A stretch of DNA of 33,169 nt from Pedobacter sp. ASV12. GTDB taxonomy: Bacteria; Bacteroidota; Bacteroidia; Sphingobacteriales; Sphingobacteriaceae. Made by a program: the position numbers and the translations under genes. The stretch is from assembly GCF_016429155.1 (NCBI RefSeq), contig NZ_JAELUC010000040.1:1-33169 (forward strand), in the 5' to 3' direction. This document shows positions 24,578 to 31,928 of this stretch, in pieces; positions within the stretch are counted from its first letter, which is position 1, and each line of letters opens with the position of its first letter. The notes under the pieces are model-generated. The model did no database searches. It was given only the letters and a program-made list of their open reading frames with translations, and was not told where the DNA came from.

Positions 24578-25042
24578 ATGGAAAACCAGCTCGTTATTAA
24601 ACCCGCTAGCTTGGACGATGTAGCTACTTTACAACTTTTTGAACAGCAAGTAATTGCAGCCGAGAGACCTTTTACCAATAACATCAGGCCCGAAAAAGTA
24701 TATTACTACGACCTTAAAACCTTAATAGAAAGCGAAAATAGCCATTTGGTAATTGGTTACCTCAAGGGTATTGCAGTAGCCAGTGGGTACATCAGAATTG
24801 AAAAATCCAAGCCCCAGCACCAACCCGACTACTACGCCTACTTGGGTTTTATGTACGTAGATCCGGCTCATCGTGGCAAGGGACTGAACAGCCAGATTTT
24901 AAACCATTTAAAAAACTGGGCAAAAGAAAGAAACATTTCCAAGCTTAAGCTAGAGGTTTATGCCGAAAACCAAAACGCCATTAATGCCTACAAAAAATTC
25001 GGCTTTAACAACCATATGCTCGAAATGGTGATGGATGTCTAG
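24578..25042 (+). CDS. GNAT family N-acetyltransferase
   Basis: This 154-residue GNAT protein has the acetyl-CoA-binding motif A, AYLGFMYVDPAHRGKGLNSQIL (about 87-108), with R/Q-x-x-G-x realised as HRGKGL. Motif B is KLEVYAENQNAINAYKKFGF. The substrate is unknown; members range from ribosomal-protein to small-molecule acetylases. It lies 87 bases after manC and is convergent with rlmB. The 87-base gap has no clear promoter. It contains a degenerate CTTTCGCCACTTTTGTC phrase. Confidence 0.87.
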   Translation: MENQLVIKPASLDDVATLQLFEQQVIAAERPFTNNIRPEKVYYYDLKTLIESENSHLVIGYLKGIAVASGYIRIEKSKPQHQPDYYAYLGFMYVDPAHRGKGLNSQILNHLKNWAKERNISKLKLEVYAENQNAINAYKKFGFNNHMLEMVMDV

Positions 25043-25220
25043 ATGGAAGGTGGAGTTGGCAGTTTTCAGCTTACAGTTGGTAATGATCGGTTAACCGCAA
25101 AAAAAGAAACGCTTAACTCCTTAGCCAGCGTTCAACTCAACATTAAGGCATTCCGTACAACAGCCCCTTTGCTGCTCTTAAACGTATAAGGTGGTAAAAA
25201 TCCAACCCAAAGAAACCTCA

Positions 25221-25988
25221 CTAAACCGTTCGCTGCCTCACTGCTTCGTACAAAATCACTCCAGCTGCCACTGATACGTTTAATGATTCTATTTTACCTG
25301 CCATCGGGATTTTGGCCAAATGGTTGGCTACCCTTAACAAGTCGTTAGCGATACCCTCGTCTTCCGACCCCATGATAATCGCTGTTGGCAAGGTATAATC
25401 GGGCACATAAATCAGATCGTTGGTTTTTTCGGTACAAGCCACCAGTTGCAGGCCGCTATCCTGCAAAAACAAACAGGTTTTATGCAGATTCGAATGCCTG
25501 CAAATCGGAATGCTGAACAATGCCCCTGCCGAAGTCTTTATCGCATCGGCATTGATTTGGGCCGCATTTTTTAAAGGCACTACAATGGCATGCACCCCCA
25601 CGCAGGCCGCCGTACGGGCAATAGCCCCCATGTTGCGCACATCGGTCACGCTATCGAGCACCAAAATGAGCGGCGTCTCCCCTTTTTCGAAAATAGCGGG
25701 AATAAGGTCTTCTATATTCTGGTAAGTTATTGGCGAAATTACCGCAATCACCCCTTGGTGATTTTTGGTGGTCATTCTGTTCAATTTTTCGATCGGAACC
25801 GAGCTTAGCGGAATAAGCGATCCAATAAGCAACGACTTAAGCTCCAGGAACAAAGGACCGCTCAAGCCTCGCTGCACGTAAATGGTTTCTATATCACGGC
25901 CAGCCTTGATGGCTTCGATAACGGCCCTTATGCCAAATACGAATTCGTTGTTTTCTTTTGCTCTTTGCGGTCTTCTAAAATTGTCCAT
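25221..25988 (-). CDS. rlmB: 23S rRNA (guanosine-2'-O-)methyltransferase, TrmH/RlmB family
   Basis: The product has 255 residues. A substrate-binding N-terminal domain (about 10-85; FVFGIRAVIEAIKAGRDIETIYVQRG) precedes a SPOUT methyltransferase domain with motif 1 LVLDSVTDVRNMGAIARTAACVGV, motif 2 IIMGSEDEGI and motif 3 IPMAGKIESLNVSVAAGVILYEAVRQ, forming the SAM-binding knot. RlmB methylates G2251 of 23S rRNA in E. coli; other TrmH members modify other rRNA or tRNA sites, so the exact target is inferred. I use ATG 25988 (M-D-N-F-R-R-P) and not the GTG at 26006, because a perfect -7 element overlaps that GTG. It is divergent from dnaB. Confidence 0.92.
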   Translation of the reverse strand: MDNFRRPQRAKENNEFVFGIRAVIEAIKAGRDIETIYVQRGLSGPLFLELKSLLIGSLIPLSSVPIEKLNRMTTKNHQGVIAVISPITYQNIEDLIPAIFEKGETPLILVLDSVTDVRNMGAIARTAACVGVHAIVVPLKNAAQINADAIKTSAGALFSIPICRHSNLHKTCLFLQDSGLQLVACTEKTNDLIYVPDYTLPTAIIMGSEDEGIANDLLRVANHLAKIPMAGKIESLNVSVAAGVILYEAVRQRTV

Positions 25989-26005
25989 AGTGATTAATAA
26001 AGGCA

Positions 26006-26013
26006 CAAAAGTA
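26006..26013 (-). promoter_or_regulatory. -7 promoter element of rlmB
   Basis: On the minus strand TACTTTTG matches TAnnTTTG perfectly and ends 17 bases before the rlmB ATG at 25988. Transcription would start at about 26000, which rules out the GTG at 26006 as a start. No clear TTTG partner is seen upstream. Confidence 0.55.
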
Positions 26014-26040
26014 CGCTAAATAAATGAATCGGCGCCGGGC

Positions 26041-26049
26041 TTATCCACA
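26041..26049 (+). promoter_or_regulatory. DnaA box upstream of dnaB
   Basis: TTATCCACA is identical to the classical high-affinity DnaA box. It lies in the divergent rlmB-dnaB control region, 117 bases before the dnaB ATG. I find no second good box within the gap, so regulation by DnaA is more likely than a replication origin. Confidence 0.5.
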
Positions 26050-26100
26050 ATAAATTGTTCAAAAATAATTTAGGCAAAAAAATCAACATATTTAGCTTCA

Positions 26101-26136
26101 ACTTGTTAACAAACAACTGAAAACTTGTACAAACAA
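26101..26136 (+). promoter_or_regulatory. Paired operator-like repeats in the dnaB upstream region
   Basis: ACTTGTTAACAAACAA (26101-26116) and ACTTGTACAAACAA (26123-26136) are near-identical, with starts 22 bases apart, about two helical turns. Each contains its own palindrome: TTGTTAACAA at 26103-26112 and TTGTACAA at 26125-26132. They lie just before the -7 element of dnaB, the usual place for repressor or activator binding. Confidence 0.4.
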
Positions 26137-26152
26137 AAGGCAAAGTTTTGTC

Positions 26153-26160
26153 TATTTTTG
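26153..26160 (+). promoter_or_regulatory. -7 promoter element of dnaB
   Basis: TATTTTTG matches TAnnTTTG and ends five bases before the ATG at 26166, so the predicted transcript has almost no leader. The closest upstream TTG (26125-26127) is 25 bases away, longer than the usual 19-21. Confidence 0.6.
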
Positions 26161-26165
26161 TTGCT

Positions 26166-27749
26166 ATGAGTCTCGATAACGAATCACAAGGTCAGGGGAA
26201 ATTTTCAACTTCGGCAAGAAAAAACAGGTTTACAACACCATCGGTAAGTACAATGGGCAAAATACCACCACAGGCTACCGATTTGGAAGAAGCCGTTTTA
26301 GGCGCTTTGATGCTGGAAAAAGATGCACTTTCAACCGTAATCGACATCCTGAAGCCTGAGGTTTTTTATCACGAGGCCCACAAAAAGATTTTCGAAGCCA
26401 TCCAAACGCTTTTCCAAAAGTCGAAACCGGTTGATATATTGACCGTAACAACAGAAATGCGCCAAAATGGAACACTAGAACTTGTTGGCGGTGCATTTTA
26501 CATTACCAATTTAACCAATCGTGTGGCTTCTTCGGCCAATATCGAGTTCCACGCCCGTATCATTTCGCAAAAATACATCCAGCGCGAACTGATCAGGATT
26601 TCTACCGATATCATTACCAATGCCTACGAAGATACCACCGATATTTTCGATTTGCTGGACCAGGCCGAGAAAGGCCTTTTTGATATTGCCCAAAACAACT
26701 TGCGCAGAGATACGCAAAAAATGGACGAGATCATCAAGCAGTCTTTGGCTACTTTAGAAGAGTTGCGTACCAAAACCGATGGTTTAACCGGTGTACCTTC
26801 GGGCTTTACCGATCTGGACAGGATTACCGGTGGCTGGCAAAAATCGGATTTGGTGATTATTGCGGCAAGGCCGGCAATGGGTAAAACAGCCTTTGTATTG
26901 AGCTGTGCCCGTAATGCTACCGTCGAGTTTAAAAAGCCCGCCGTAGTTTTCTCGCTAGAGATGTCGTCGGTACAGTTGGTTAACCGTTTGATTTCTGGCG
27001 AAACCGAGATCGAACAAGAGAAAATCAGGAAAGGAAACCTGGCCGAATGGGAATGGCAGCAGCTGCACAGCAAAATTGGCAGTTTAAGCGAAGCCCCTCT
27101 CCTCATCGACGATACTCCAGCCCTGAATATTTTCGAATTCCGCGCCAAATGCCGTAGGCTCAAATCGCAATACGACATTCAAATGATTATTATCGATTAT
27201 TTGCAGTTGATGCACGGTAAAGGCGAAGGCGGCGGTAACCGCGAGCAGGAAATTGGCAGTATTTCGAGGGCACTTAAATCGGTAGCCAAAGAATTGGACG
27301 TACCGGTATTGGCGCTTTCGCAGCTGAGCCGTGCCGTGGAGAGCAGACCTGGACCAAACGGCAAAAGGCCAATGCTATCCGATTTGCGTGAATCGGGATC
27401 TATTGAGCAGGATGCCGATATGGTACTTTTCTTGTACAGACCAGAGTATTACGGCATTACCGAAGACGAAAACGGCAGATCGATGGCAGGCGTGGGCGAA
27501 GTAATCATTGCCAAGCACCGTAATGGTGAAACCGGTATCGTACCGCTTCGCTTTATCGGTAAATACGTGAAATTTGCCGATTTGGAAGACAGTTTTGCGC
27601 CAAATTCAATTGGTTCCGGAAGCTCAAGCGCAGGTATGCTACCTTCTGGTTCATTTGATAGTTTTCAGGGCATTCCTCCAAATCAAGGAAATGTAATCAT
27701 TAGACCATCTAGCATGAACGATATGCATGACGATGAGCCACCTTTTTAG
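26166..27749 (+). CDS. dnaB: Replicative DNA helicase DnaB
   Basis: The product has 527 residues. The N-terminal DnaG-interacting domain begins PPQATDLEEAVLGALMLEKDAL (about 34-55). The RecA-like ATPase domain has Walker A ARPAMGKTAF (about 233-242), Walker B IIIDYLQLM, and the DnaB signatures ALSQLSRAVESRP, LSDLRESGSIEQDADMVLFLYR and AKHRNGETG. No intein interrupts it. The C-terminus ends in the usual Bacteroidota acidic tail (NDMHDDEPPF). It unwinds the replication fork as a hexamer. I use ATG 26166 (M-S-L-D-N-E-S); the frame is open upstream only into the promoter. It is divergent from rlmB and convergent with chrA. Confidence 0.97.
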   Translation: MSLDNESQGQGKFSTSARKNRFTTPSVSTMGKIPPQATDLEEAVLGALMLEKDALSTVIDILKPEVFYHEAHKKIFEAIQTLFQKSKPVDILTVTTEMRQNGTLELVGGAFYITNLTNRVASSANIEFHARIISQKYIQRELIRISTDIITNAYEDTTDIFDLLDQAEKGLFDIAQNNLRRDTQKMDEIIKQSLATLEELRTKTDGLTGVPSGFTDLDRITGGWQKSDLVIIAARPAMGKTAFVLSCARNATVEFKKPAVVFSLEMSSVQLVNRLISGETEIEQEKIRKGNLAEWEWQQLHSKIGSLSEAPLLIDDTPALNIFEFRAKCRRLKSQYDIQMIIIDYLQLMHGKGEGGGNREQEIGSISRALKSVAKELDVPVLALSQLSRAVESRPGPNGKRPMLSDLRESGSIEQDADMVLFLYRPEYYGITEDENGRSMAGVGEVIIAKHRNGETGIVPLRFIGKYVKFADLEDSFAPNSIGSGSSSAGMLPSGSFDSFQGIPPNQGNVIIRPSSMNDMHDDEPPF

Positions 27750-27798
27750 CAACTAGCCATGGATTAAAAGATTTTTTCTTCGATCCTTAGAAAAGACA

Positions 27799-28998
27799 TT
27801 AGATAAAATACCCCAGTACAATCCCTACCAGCACAATAATCGGCGGGCTTATCTTGGTAAAATTGAGCACAAAAAAGGTTCCTATCAAGATAGAAATAGG
27901 CAATGCGTTAAATCCGACCGGCTTGACCAGCAACATAAAAGCGGCGATAATAAAGCCCACACTTACGGCATTAATGCCCGAAAGCGAATGCTTAATGCGG
28001 CCTATCTTCTTTAAATCGTCCCAAAAGGGAACAATAAACAACACCAAGATCAATCCAGGTAAATTAATGCCCAGCACGGCCAATACGCCACCCAAAGCCT
28101 GTCCGGTTACGCCATAATGCCCATGCTTCATGCTCAGGGCACCCAGATAGCTCGTAAACGAAAATGTTGGCCCTGGCAAAACCTGTTGCAAGGCATAGCC
28201 CGAAATAAAATCAGATTGCAGCAGGTAATGTTTCGACTGTACAAATTCCGTAAACATCAAAGGCACCAGAACCTGTCCGCCGCCAAACACAAAAATACCG
28301 TTACGGTAAAAGTTCTCGAACAGCCTAATCGGCAAACTGAACGGCGATGTACGGTTAATAATAGCCCCTAGTAAGGCCATAAACACCATAAAGCCAATAA
28401 AATAAGTCAGTTTTCGTGGATTGATATTTGATAATAACCTTACCCTAATTTGGGTTTCTTCACTGGGCGTACCAATAGCCGACGAAACCATGCCACCAAT
28501 TAAAATGGCCATCGGAAAAACATAGGCGTTTCTCAATACCAAGGTAGCCACCACTGCCGAAAAGGCCAAAAACACAGACAGCTCTGTAGTTAGCACTTTT
28601 TTGGCCAAGTTAAAAGCCCCATAGGCCACAATGCCCAGGGCAATGGGATGGATATATTTGAGGATTTCGACAAATTGCTGCTTTTGATCCAGAAAGCCAT
28701 AACTAATAGCCGCCAAGGTCATGATGGCTGCTGAGGGCAAAATCCAGATCAAAAAGGAAATGATGGCCAGTTTTAGCCCGCCTACTTTATAGGCAATGCC
28801 CACCAATGTTTGCGTAGAGGCCGGCCCGGGCAGTACTTGGGCCAAGGCATTGAGTTCCAGTAGCTCTTCTTCGGTAATGTATTGGGTGTTTTTAACAAAA
28901 TAGCGCAACAAGAGCGAAATATGTGCCTGGGCGCCACCAAAGGCGGTAAAGGTGAAAACAATTACACTCCTTAAAAATAAAAGTTGCCTTTTTGCCAA
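27799..28998 (-). CDS. chrA: Chromate transporter ChrA family, two-domain, TTG start
   Basis: This is a membrane protein of 399 residues with two homologous CHR halves. The first half has FTAFGGAQAHISLL (about 17-30) and LAQVLPGPASTQ; the second has FVFGGGQVLVPLM and LQQVLPGPTFSF. This doubled pattern is the long-chain ChrA form, which exports chromate and may carry other anions. There is no in-frame ATG ahead of the first conserved motif. The only reasonable start is TTG at 28998, just after a TGA in the same frame. The stop of the TPR gene lies 11 bases upstream, so the two form an operon. It is convergent with dnaB. Confidence 0.92.
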   Translation of the reverse strand: MAKRQLLFLRSVIVFTFTAFGGAQAHISLLLRYFVKNTQYITEEELLELNALAQVLPGPASTQTLVGIAYKVGGLKLAIISFLIWILPSAAIMTLAAISYGFLDQKQQFVEILKYIHPIALGIVAYGAFNLAKKVLTTELSVFLAFSAVVATLVLRNAYVFPMAILIGGMVSSAIGTPSEETQIRVRLLSNINPRKLTYFIGFMVFMALLGAIINRTSPFSLPIRLFENFYRNGIFVFGGGQVLVPLMFTEFVQSKHYLLQSDFISGYALQQVLPGPTFSFTSYLGALSMKHGHYGVTGQALGGVLAVLGINLPGLILVLFIVPFWDDLKKIGRIKHSLSGINAVSVGFIIAAFMLLVKPVGFNALPISILIGTFFVLNFTKISPPIIVLVGIVLGYFI

Positions 28999-29009
28999 TG
29001 TATGTTCAG

Positions 29010-29345
29010 TTAATCATCTTCGTAATCAAGACCTGCCGCGCTGTTGTAGGCGCCTTGCAGCTCCGAAAGTGCATGCATATCGCGTTTGCTCCTTGCCGTT
29101 TGCATCCCCTGCTGATAAATGGCTATCGCCTTGTCTTTTTCTCCCTGTTTTTCGTACAGCTTGCCCAGGTGGTAATAGGTACCAACATAGCTCGGATGTT
29201 CGTTTACCAGTTTCAGGTAATAGAAAAAAGCATTTTCTATGTCATTTTGTGAGTTATACTCGGTAGCCAAAGCGTATAATATAAAGCTGTCGTTAGGTTC
29301 CTGCTCTAAAAATTCCAATAACTTGGTCAAACGCGCGTTTTGCAT
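29010..29345 (-). CDS. Small TPR protein
   Basis: This 111-residue soluble protein is built from tetratricopeptide repeats. SFILYALATEYNSQNDIENAFFYYLKLVNEHP (about 20-51) and YVGTYYHLGKLYEKQGEKDKAIAIYQQGMQTA (about 53-84) are two full repeats, with a half repeat after. No signal peptide is present. TPRs mediate protein binding; no partner can be named. It is upstream of chrA, 11 bases from its start, and divergent from etfB. Confidence 0.85.
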   Translation of the reverse strand: MQNARLTKLLEFLEQEPNDSFILYALATEYNSQNDIENAFFYYLKLVNEHPSYVGTYYHLGKLYEKQGEKDKAIAIYQQGMQTARSKRDMHALSELQGAYNSAAGLDYEDD

Positions 29346-29410
29346 TTTAAATCCCTGCTTTTTTAATTAGATTTGCAAAAAGACAATTTAAAGAATCTAT
29401 ACTTCGCTAA

Positions 29411-29439
29411 TTGTAAAAATCTGGCTAAATATAGGTTCA
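29411..29439 (+). promoter_or_regulatory. Possible etfB promoter
   Basis: TTG (29411-29413) and TAGGTTCA (29432-29439) are 18 bases apart and resemble TTTG-N19-TAnnTTTG, with two mismatches in the -7 part. It would give a leader of about 20 bases before the etfB ATG at 29465. It lies in the 119-base divergent gap with the TPR gene. Confidence 0.3.
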
Positions 29440-29464
29440 TTACCCTTAAAACAAATGTAAACGT

Positions 29465-30202
29465 ATGAAAATATTAGTTTGTATCAGTAACGTGCCCGAC
29501 ACCACTACAAAAATAACTTTTACTAACGATAATACACAATTCAATACCGCAGGCGTACAGTTTATTGTCAACCCTTACGACGAGATTGCACTGTCGAGAG
29601 CCATAGAACTTTGCGAAGGCGGCAAAGGTACCGTAACCGTTATTAATGTGGGCGAAAGTGCTATAGAACCTACAATTAGAAAGGCATTGGCCATTGGAGC
29701 CGATGATGCCGTAAGGATAAACGCGGCACCCAGAGATGCTTATTTCACCGCATTTCAGATTGCCGAATATGCCAAGAGTAACGAATTTGATATGATTTTG
29801 TGTGGCAGGGAGTCTATCGATTACAATGGATCTCAAGTAGCGGCCATGATCGGCGAGTTTTTAGATATCCCTTCTATTTCTATCATTAAGAAATTAGATT
29901 ACGACGGCACTACGGCCACCCTAGAGCGCGAAATTGAAGGTGGCAAGGAAGTACTGAGCGTAAGTGGCAAATTTGTAGCCAGTTGCGCAGAGGGCACGGC
30001 CGAAGCCAAAATCCCTAACATGAGAGGCATCATGTCGGCCAGAACCAAGCCTTTGCAAGTGGTAGAAGCCAAAGAAATCGAAGAACTGGGCAAAGTAACC
30101 AAGTTTGAAACCCCTGCTCCTCGCGGCGCGGTAAAATTAATTCCGGCCGAAAATGCCGAAGAATTAATCGCTTTGTTGCACTCCGAAGCCAAAGTTATCT
30201 AA
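29465..30202 (+). CDS. etfB: Electron transfer flavoprotein subunit beta
   Basis: The product has 245 residues, the usual EtfB/FixA length. The N-terminus KILVCISNVPDTTTKI, VNPYDEIALSRAIEL and AIGADDAVRI are family hallmarks. The nucleotide-binding loop region DMILCGRESIDYNGSQVAAMIGEFLDIPSI is typical and binds AMP in housekeeping ETFs. With EtfA it carries electrons from acyl-CoA dehydrogenases to the quinone pool via ETF:quinone oxidoreductase. EtfA follows after 66 bases. No dehydrogenase gene is nearby. Confidence 0.96.
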   Translation: MKILVCISNVPDTTTKITFTNDNTQFNTAGVQFIVNPYDEIALSRAIELCEGGKGTVTVINVGESAIEPTIRKALAIGADDAVRINAAPRDAYFTAFQIAEYAKSNEFDMILCGRESIDYNGSQVAAMIGEFLDIPSISIIKKLDYDGTTATLEREIEGGKEVLSVSGKFVASCAEGTAEAKIPNMRGIMSARTKPLQVVEAKEIEELGKVTKFETPAPRGAVKLIPAENAEELIALLHSEAKVI

Positions 30203-30239
30203 ACCACGCCTAATTAACTGAATTATAACATTTAAAATT

Positions 30240-30254
30240 AATCTCCAAGAGATT
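30240..30254 (+). promoter_or_regulatory. Small hairpin between etfB and etfA
   Basis: AATCTC-CAA-GAGATT forms a 6-bp stem with a three-base loop, 14 bases before the etfA ATG at 30269. It could tune etfA translation or stabilise the message; it could also be chance. Confidence 0.3.
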
Positions 30255-30268
30255 TCAACCATAACACT

Positions 30269-31237
30269 ATGTCAGTATTAGTATATGTAGAACACGCCGA
30301 CGGCAAATTCAAAAAATCTGTTTACGAAGCGGTATCTTATGCCAAAGCGATTGCTAACCAACAAAACACCAACCTTACCGCCATTTCTATTGGCAATGTA
30401 GCCGAAAGCGAATTGAAGGAACTGGGCAAATATGGCGCAAGCAAGGTTTTGAATGTAACTGCCGATCAGTTGAAAAACTTTGTTAACCAAGCTTACGGCG
30501 CTGTTATCGCCGAAGCGGCCAAAAAAGAAAATGCCGACATTGTGGTATTATCCAACTCTTTTTCAGGCAAGGGGTTAGCGCCTAGAATTGCAGTAAAGCT
30601 TCAAGCCGGATTAATTGATGGCGCAGTAGAGCTGCCAAATTTTGACGGTGGCTTTTCGGTGAAGAAAACCGCTTTCTCGGGCAAGGCTTTTGCCATTACC
30701 ACCTTAACTTCGGCCAATAAGATTATCGCTTTAAATCCGAACGCATTTGGCGTAAAAGAAAATCCCGTGGATGCCACCATCGAAGCCTATAGCCCGGCAA
30801 TCAAGCCTACAGACCTGACTGCTATAGTGAAGGAAATCGTAAGGGCAACCGATAAAGTATCGTTACCTGATGCCGAATTGGTGGTATCGGGTGGCCGTGG
30901 CTTAAAAGGTCCTGAAAACTGGGGAATGATCGAAGAACTGGCCGATTTGTTGGGCGCCGCTACCGCTTGTTCTAAACCCGTTTCTGATGCCGATTGGAGG
31001 CCACATTCTGAACACGTAGGCCAAACCGGTATTGCCATCAGTCCTAACTTGTACATTGCCATCGGTATTTCTGGTGCCATCCAGCACTTGGCAGGTGTAA
31101 GTTCTTCAAAAGTGATCGTGGTCATCAACAAAGATCCAGAAGCGCCGTTCTTCAAAGTGGCCGATTACGGTATCGTAGGCGATGCCTTTGAAGTGGTGCC
31201 CAAAATTATTGCTGCATTGAAAGCCCATAAAGGATAA
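30269..31237 (+). CDS. etfA: Electron transfer flavoprotein subunit alpha
   Basis: The product has 322 residues. The N-terminal ETF domain starts SVLVYVEHADGKFKKSVYEAVSYAKAIA. The FAD-binding C-terminal domain shows the motif GRGLKGPENWGMIEELADLLGAA (about 211-233), SDADWRPHSEHVGQTG, and LYIAIGISGAIQHLAGVSSSKVIVVINKDPEAPFF. It holds the redox-active FAD of the EtfAB dimer. The gene is 66 bases after etfB and is followed by a strong hairpin that should end the operon. Confidence 0.97.
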   Translation: MSVLVYVEHADGKFKKSVYEAVSYAKAIANQQNTNLTAISIGNVAESELKELGKYGASKVLNVTADQLKNFVNQAYGAVIAEAAKKENADIVVLSNSFSGKGLAPRIAVKLQAGLIDGAVELPNFDGGFSVKKTAFSGKAFAITTLTSANKIIALNPNAFGVKENPVDATIEAYSPAIKPTDLTAIVKEIVRATDKVSLPDAELVVSGGRGLKGPENWGMIEELADLLGAATACSKPVSDADWRPHSEHVGQTGIAISPNLYIAIGISGAIQHLAGVSSSKVIVVINKDPEAPFFKVADYGIVGDAFEVVPKIIAALKAHKG

Positions 31238-31250
31238 CATTAAATAAAAG

Positions 31251-31283
31251 AACCTAACAGGCTTGCAAAAAGCTTGTTAGGTT
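31251..31283 (+). terminator. Rho-independent-like terminator of etfBA
   Basis: AACCTAACAGGCTT (31251-31264) pairs with AAGCTTGTTAGGTT (31270-31283) over 14 positions with one G-U pair and a five-base loop. It is followed by TGTTTAT, a poor T tract. The hairpin ends nine bases before the next start codon. Confidence 0.75.
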
Positions 31284-31285
31284 TG
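31278..31285 (+). promoter_or_regulatory. -7 promoter element of the BFN gene inside the terminator arm
   Basis: TAGGTTTG matches TAnnTTTG perfectly. Its first six bases are the 3' arm of the etfA terminator stem. It ends seven bases before the ATG at 31293, so the transcript would be leaderless or nearly so. No TTTG partner is obvious at the normal distance. Confidence 0.45.
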
Positions 31286-31292
31286 TTTATAT

Positions 31293-31910
31293 ATGAAAAA
31301 AGTAAAACTTGATATTGTTGGTTTGTCTTATAGCCAAACCCAGTCTGGAGCTTATGCATTGGTGCTTGGCGAGGTGAACGGACGCAGGCGGTTGCCGATT
31401 ATTATTGGTGCTTTTGAGGCACAGGCCATTGCCATCGAAATCGAAAAGATGACCCCTACCCGCCCGTTAACGCACGACCTGTTCAAATCGTTTGCCCAGG
31501 CTTACCAAGTAGAAATTACAGAAATCATTATTTATAACCTGGTCGACGGCGTTTTCTTTGCCAAACTGATCTGTACAGATGGTAAAACCACTCAAGAAAT
31601 TGATGCGCGTACTTCTGATGCCATTGCCTTGGCGGTCAGGTTCAATGCGGCTATTTATACCTATGAGTTTATCCTTTCTTCGGCAGGAATTGTAATTGAA
31701 GGAAACGATTTTCTCTTTCTCGAAAACATGGATTCGATTGCCAAGGAACACAGTTCTGAAGATGTGCCCACCTCTATTCCCAATGCCGGAGGCTACCATT
31801 CGCTAAGCTTGGAAGAACTGCAGCAGAAACTGGAAGAAGCTTTGGCCGAAGAAGCCTATGAAAAAGCAGCCCGAATCAGGGACGAAATCAACAAGAGAAA
31901 CAGCCAGTAA
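31293..31910 (+). CDS. Bifunctional nuclease (BFN/DUF151) domain protein with UVR motif
   Basis: The product has 205 residues. The BFN domain covers about 1-145 (VNGRRRLPIIIGAFEAQAIAIEIE, RPLTHDLF, IIYNLVDGVFFAKLIC, IDARTSDAIALAVRFNAAIYTYEFI), as in the plant BFN nucleases and their bacterial relatives. A UvrB/UvrC-like UVR motif closes the protein (LQQKLEEALAEEAYEKAARIRDEIN, about 174-198). It is cytoplasmic, and a role in DNA or RNA handling is suggested by family only. The start ATG is nine bases after the etfA terminator hairpin. The TraB-family gene follows after 18 bases. Confidence 0.92.
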   Translation: MKKVKLDIVGLSYSQTQSGAYALVLGEVNGRRRLPIIIGAFEAQAIAIEIEKMTPTRPLTHDLFKSFAQAYQVEITEIIIYNLVDGVFFAKLICTDGKTTQEIDARTSDAIALAVRFNAAIYTYEFILSSAGIVIEGNDFLFLENMDSIAKEHSSEDVPTSIPNAGGYHSLSLEELQQKLEEALAEEAYEKAARIRDEINKRNSQ

Positions 31911-31928
31911 CATTCCCATATTTTCCTC

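Noticed and set aside
26041..26165. Replication origin between rlmB and dnaB
   Set aside because: Only one good DnaA box and no cluster of boxes or clear unwinding element was found; a regulatory site is more economical.
26166..27749. Intein in DnaB
   Set aside because: DnaB is a frequent intein host, but the Walker A and C-terminal motifs are uninterrupted and the length (527) is normal.
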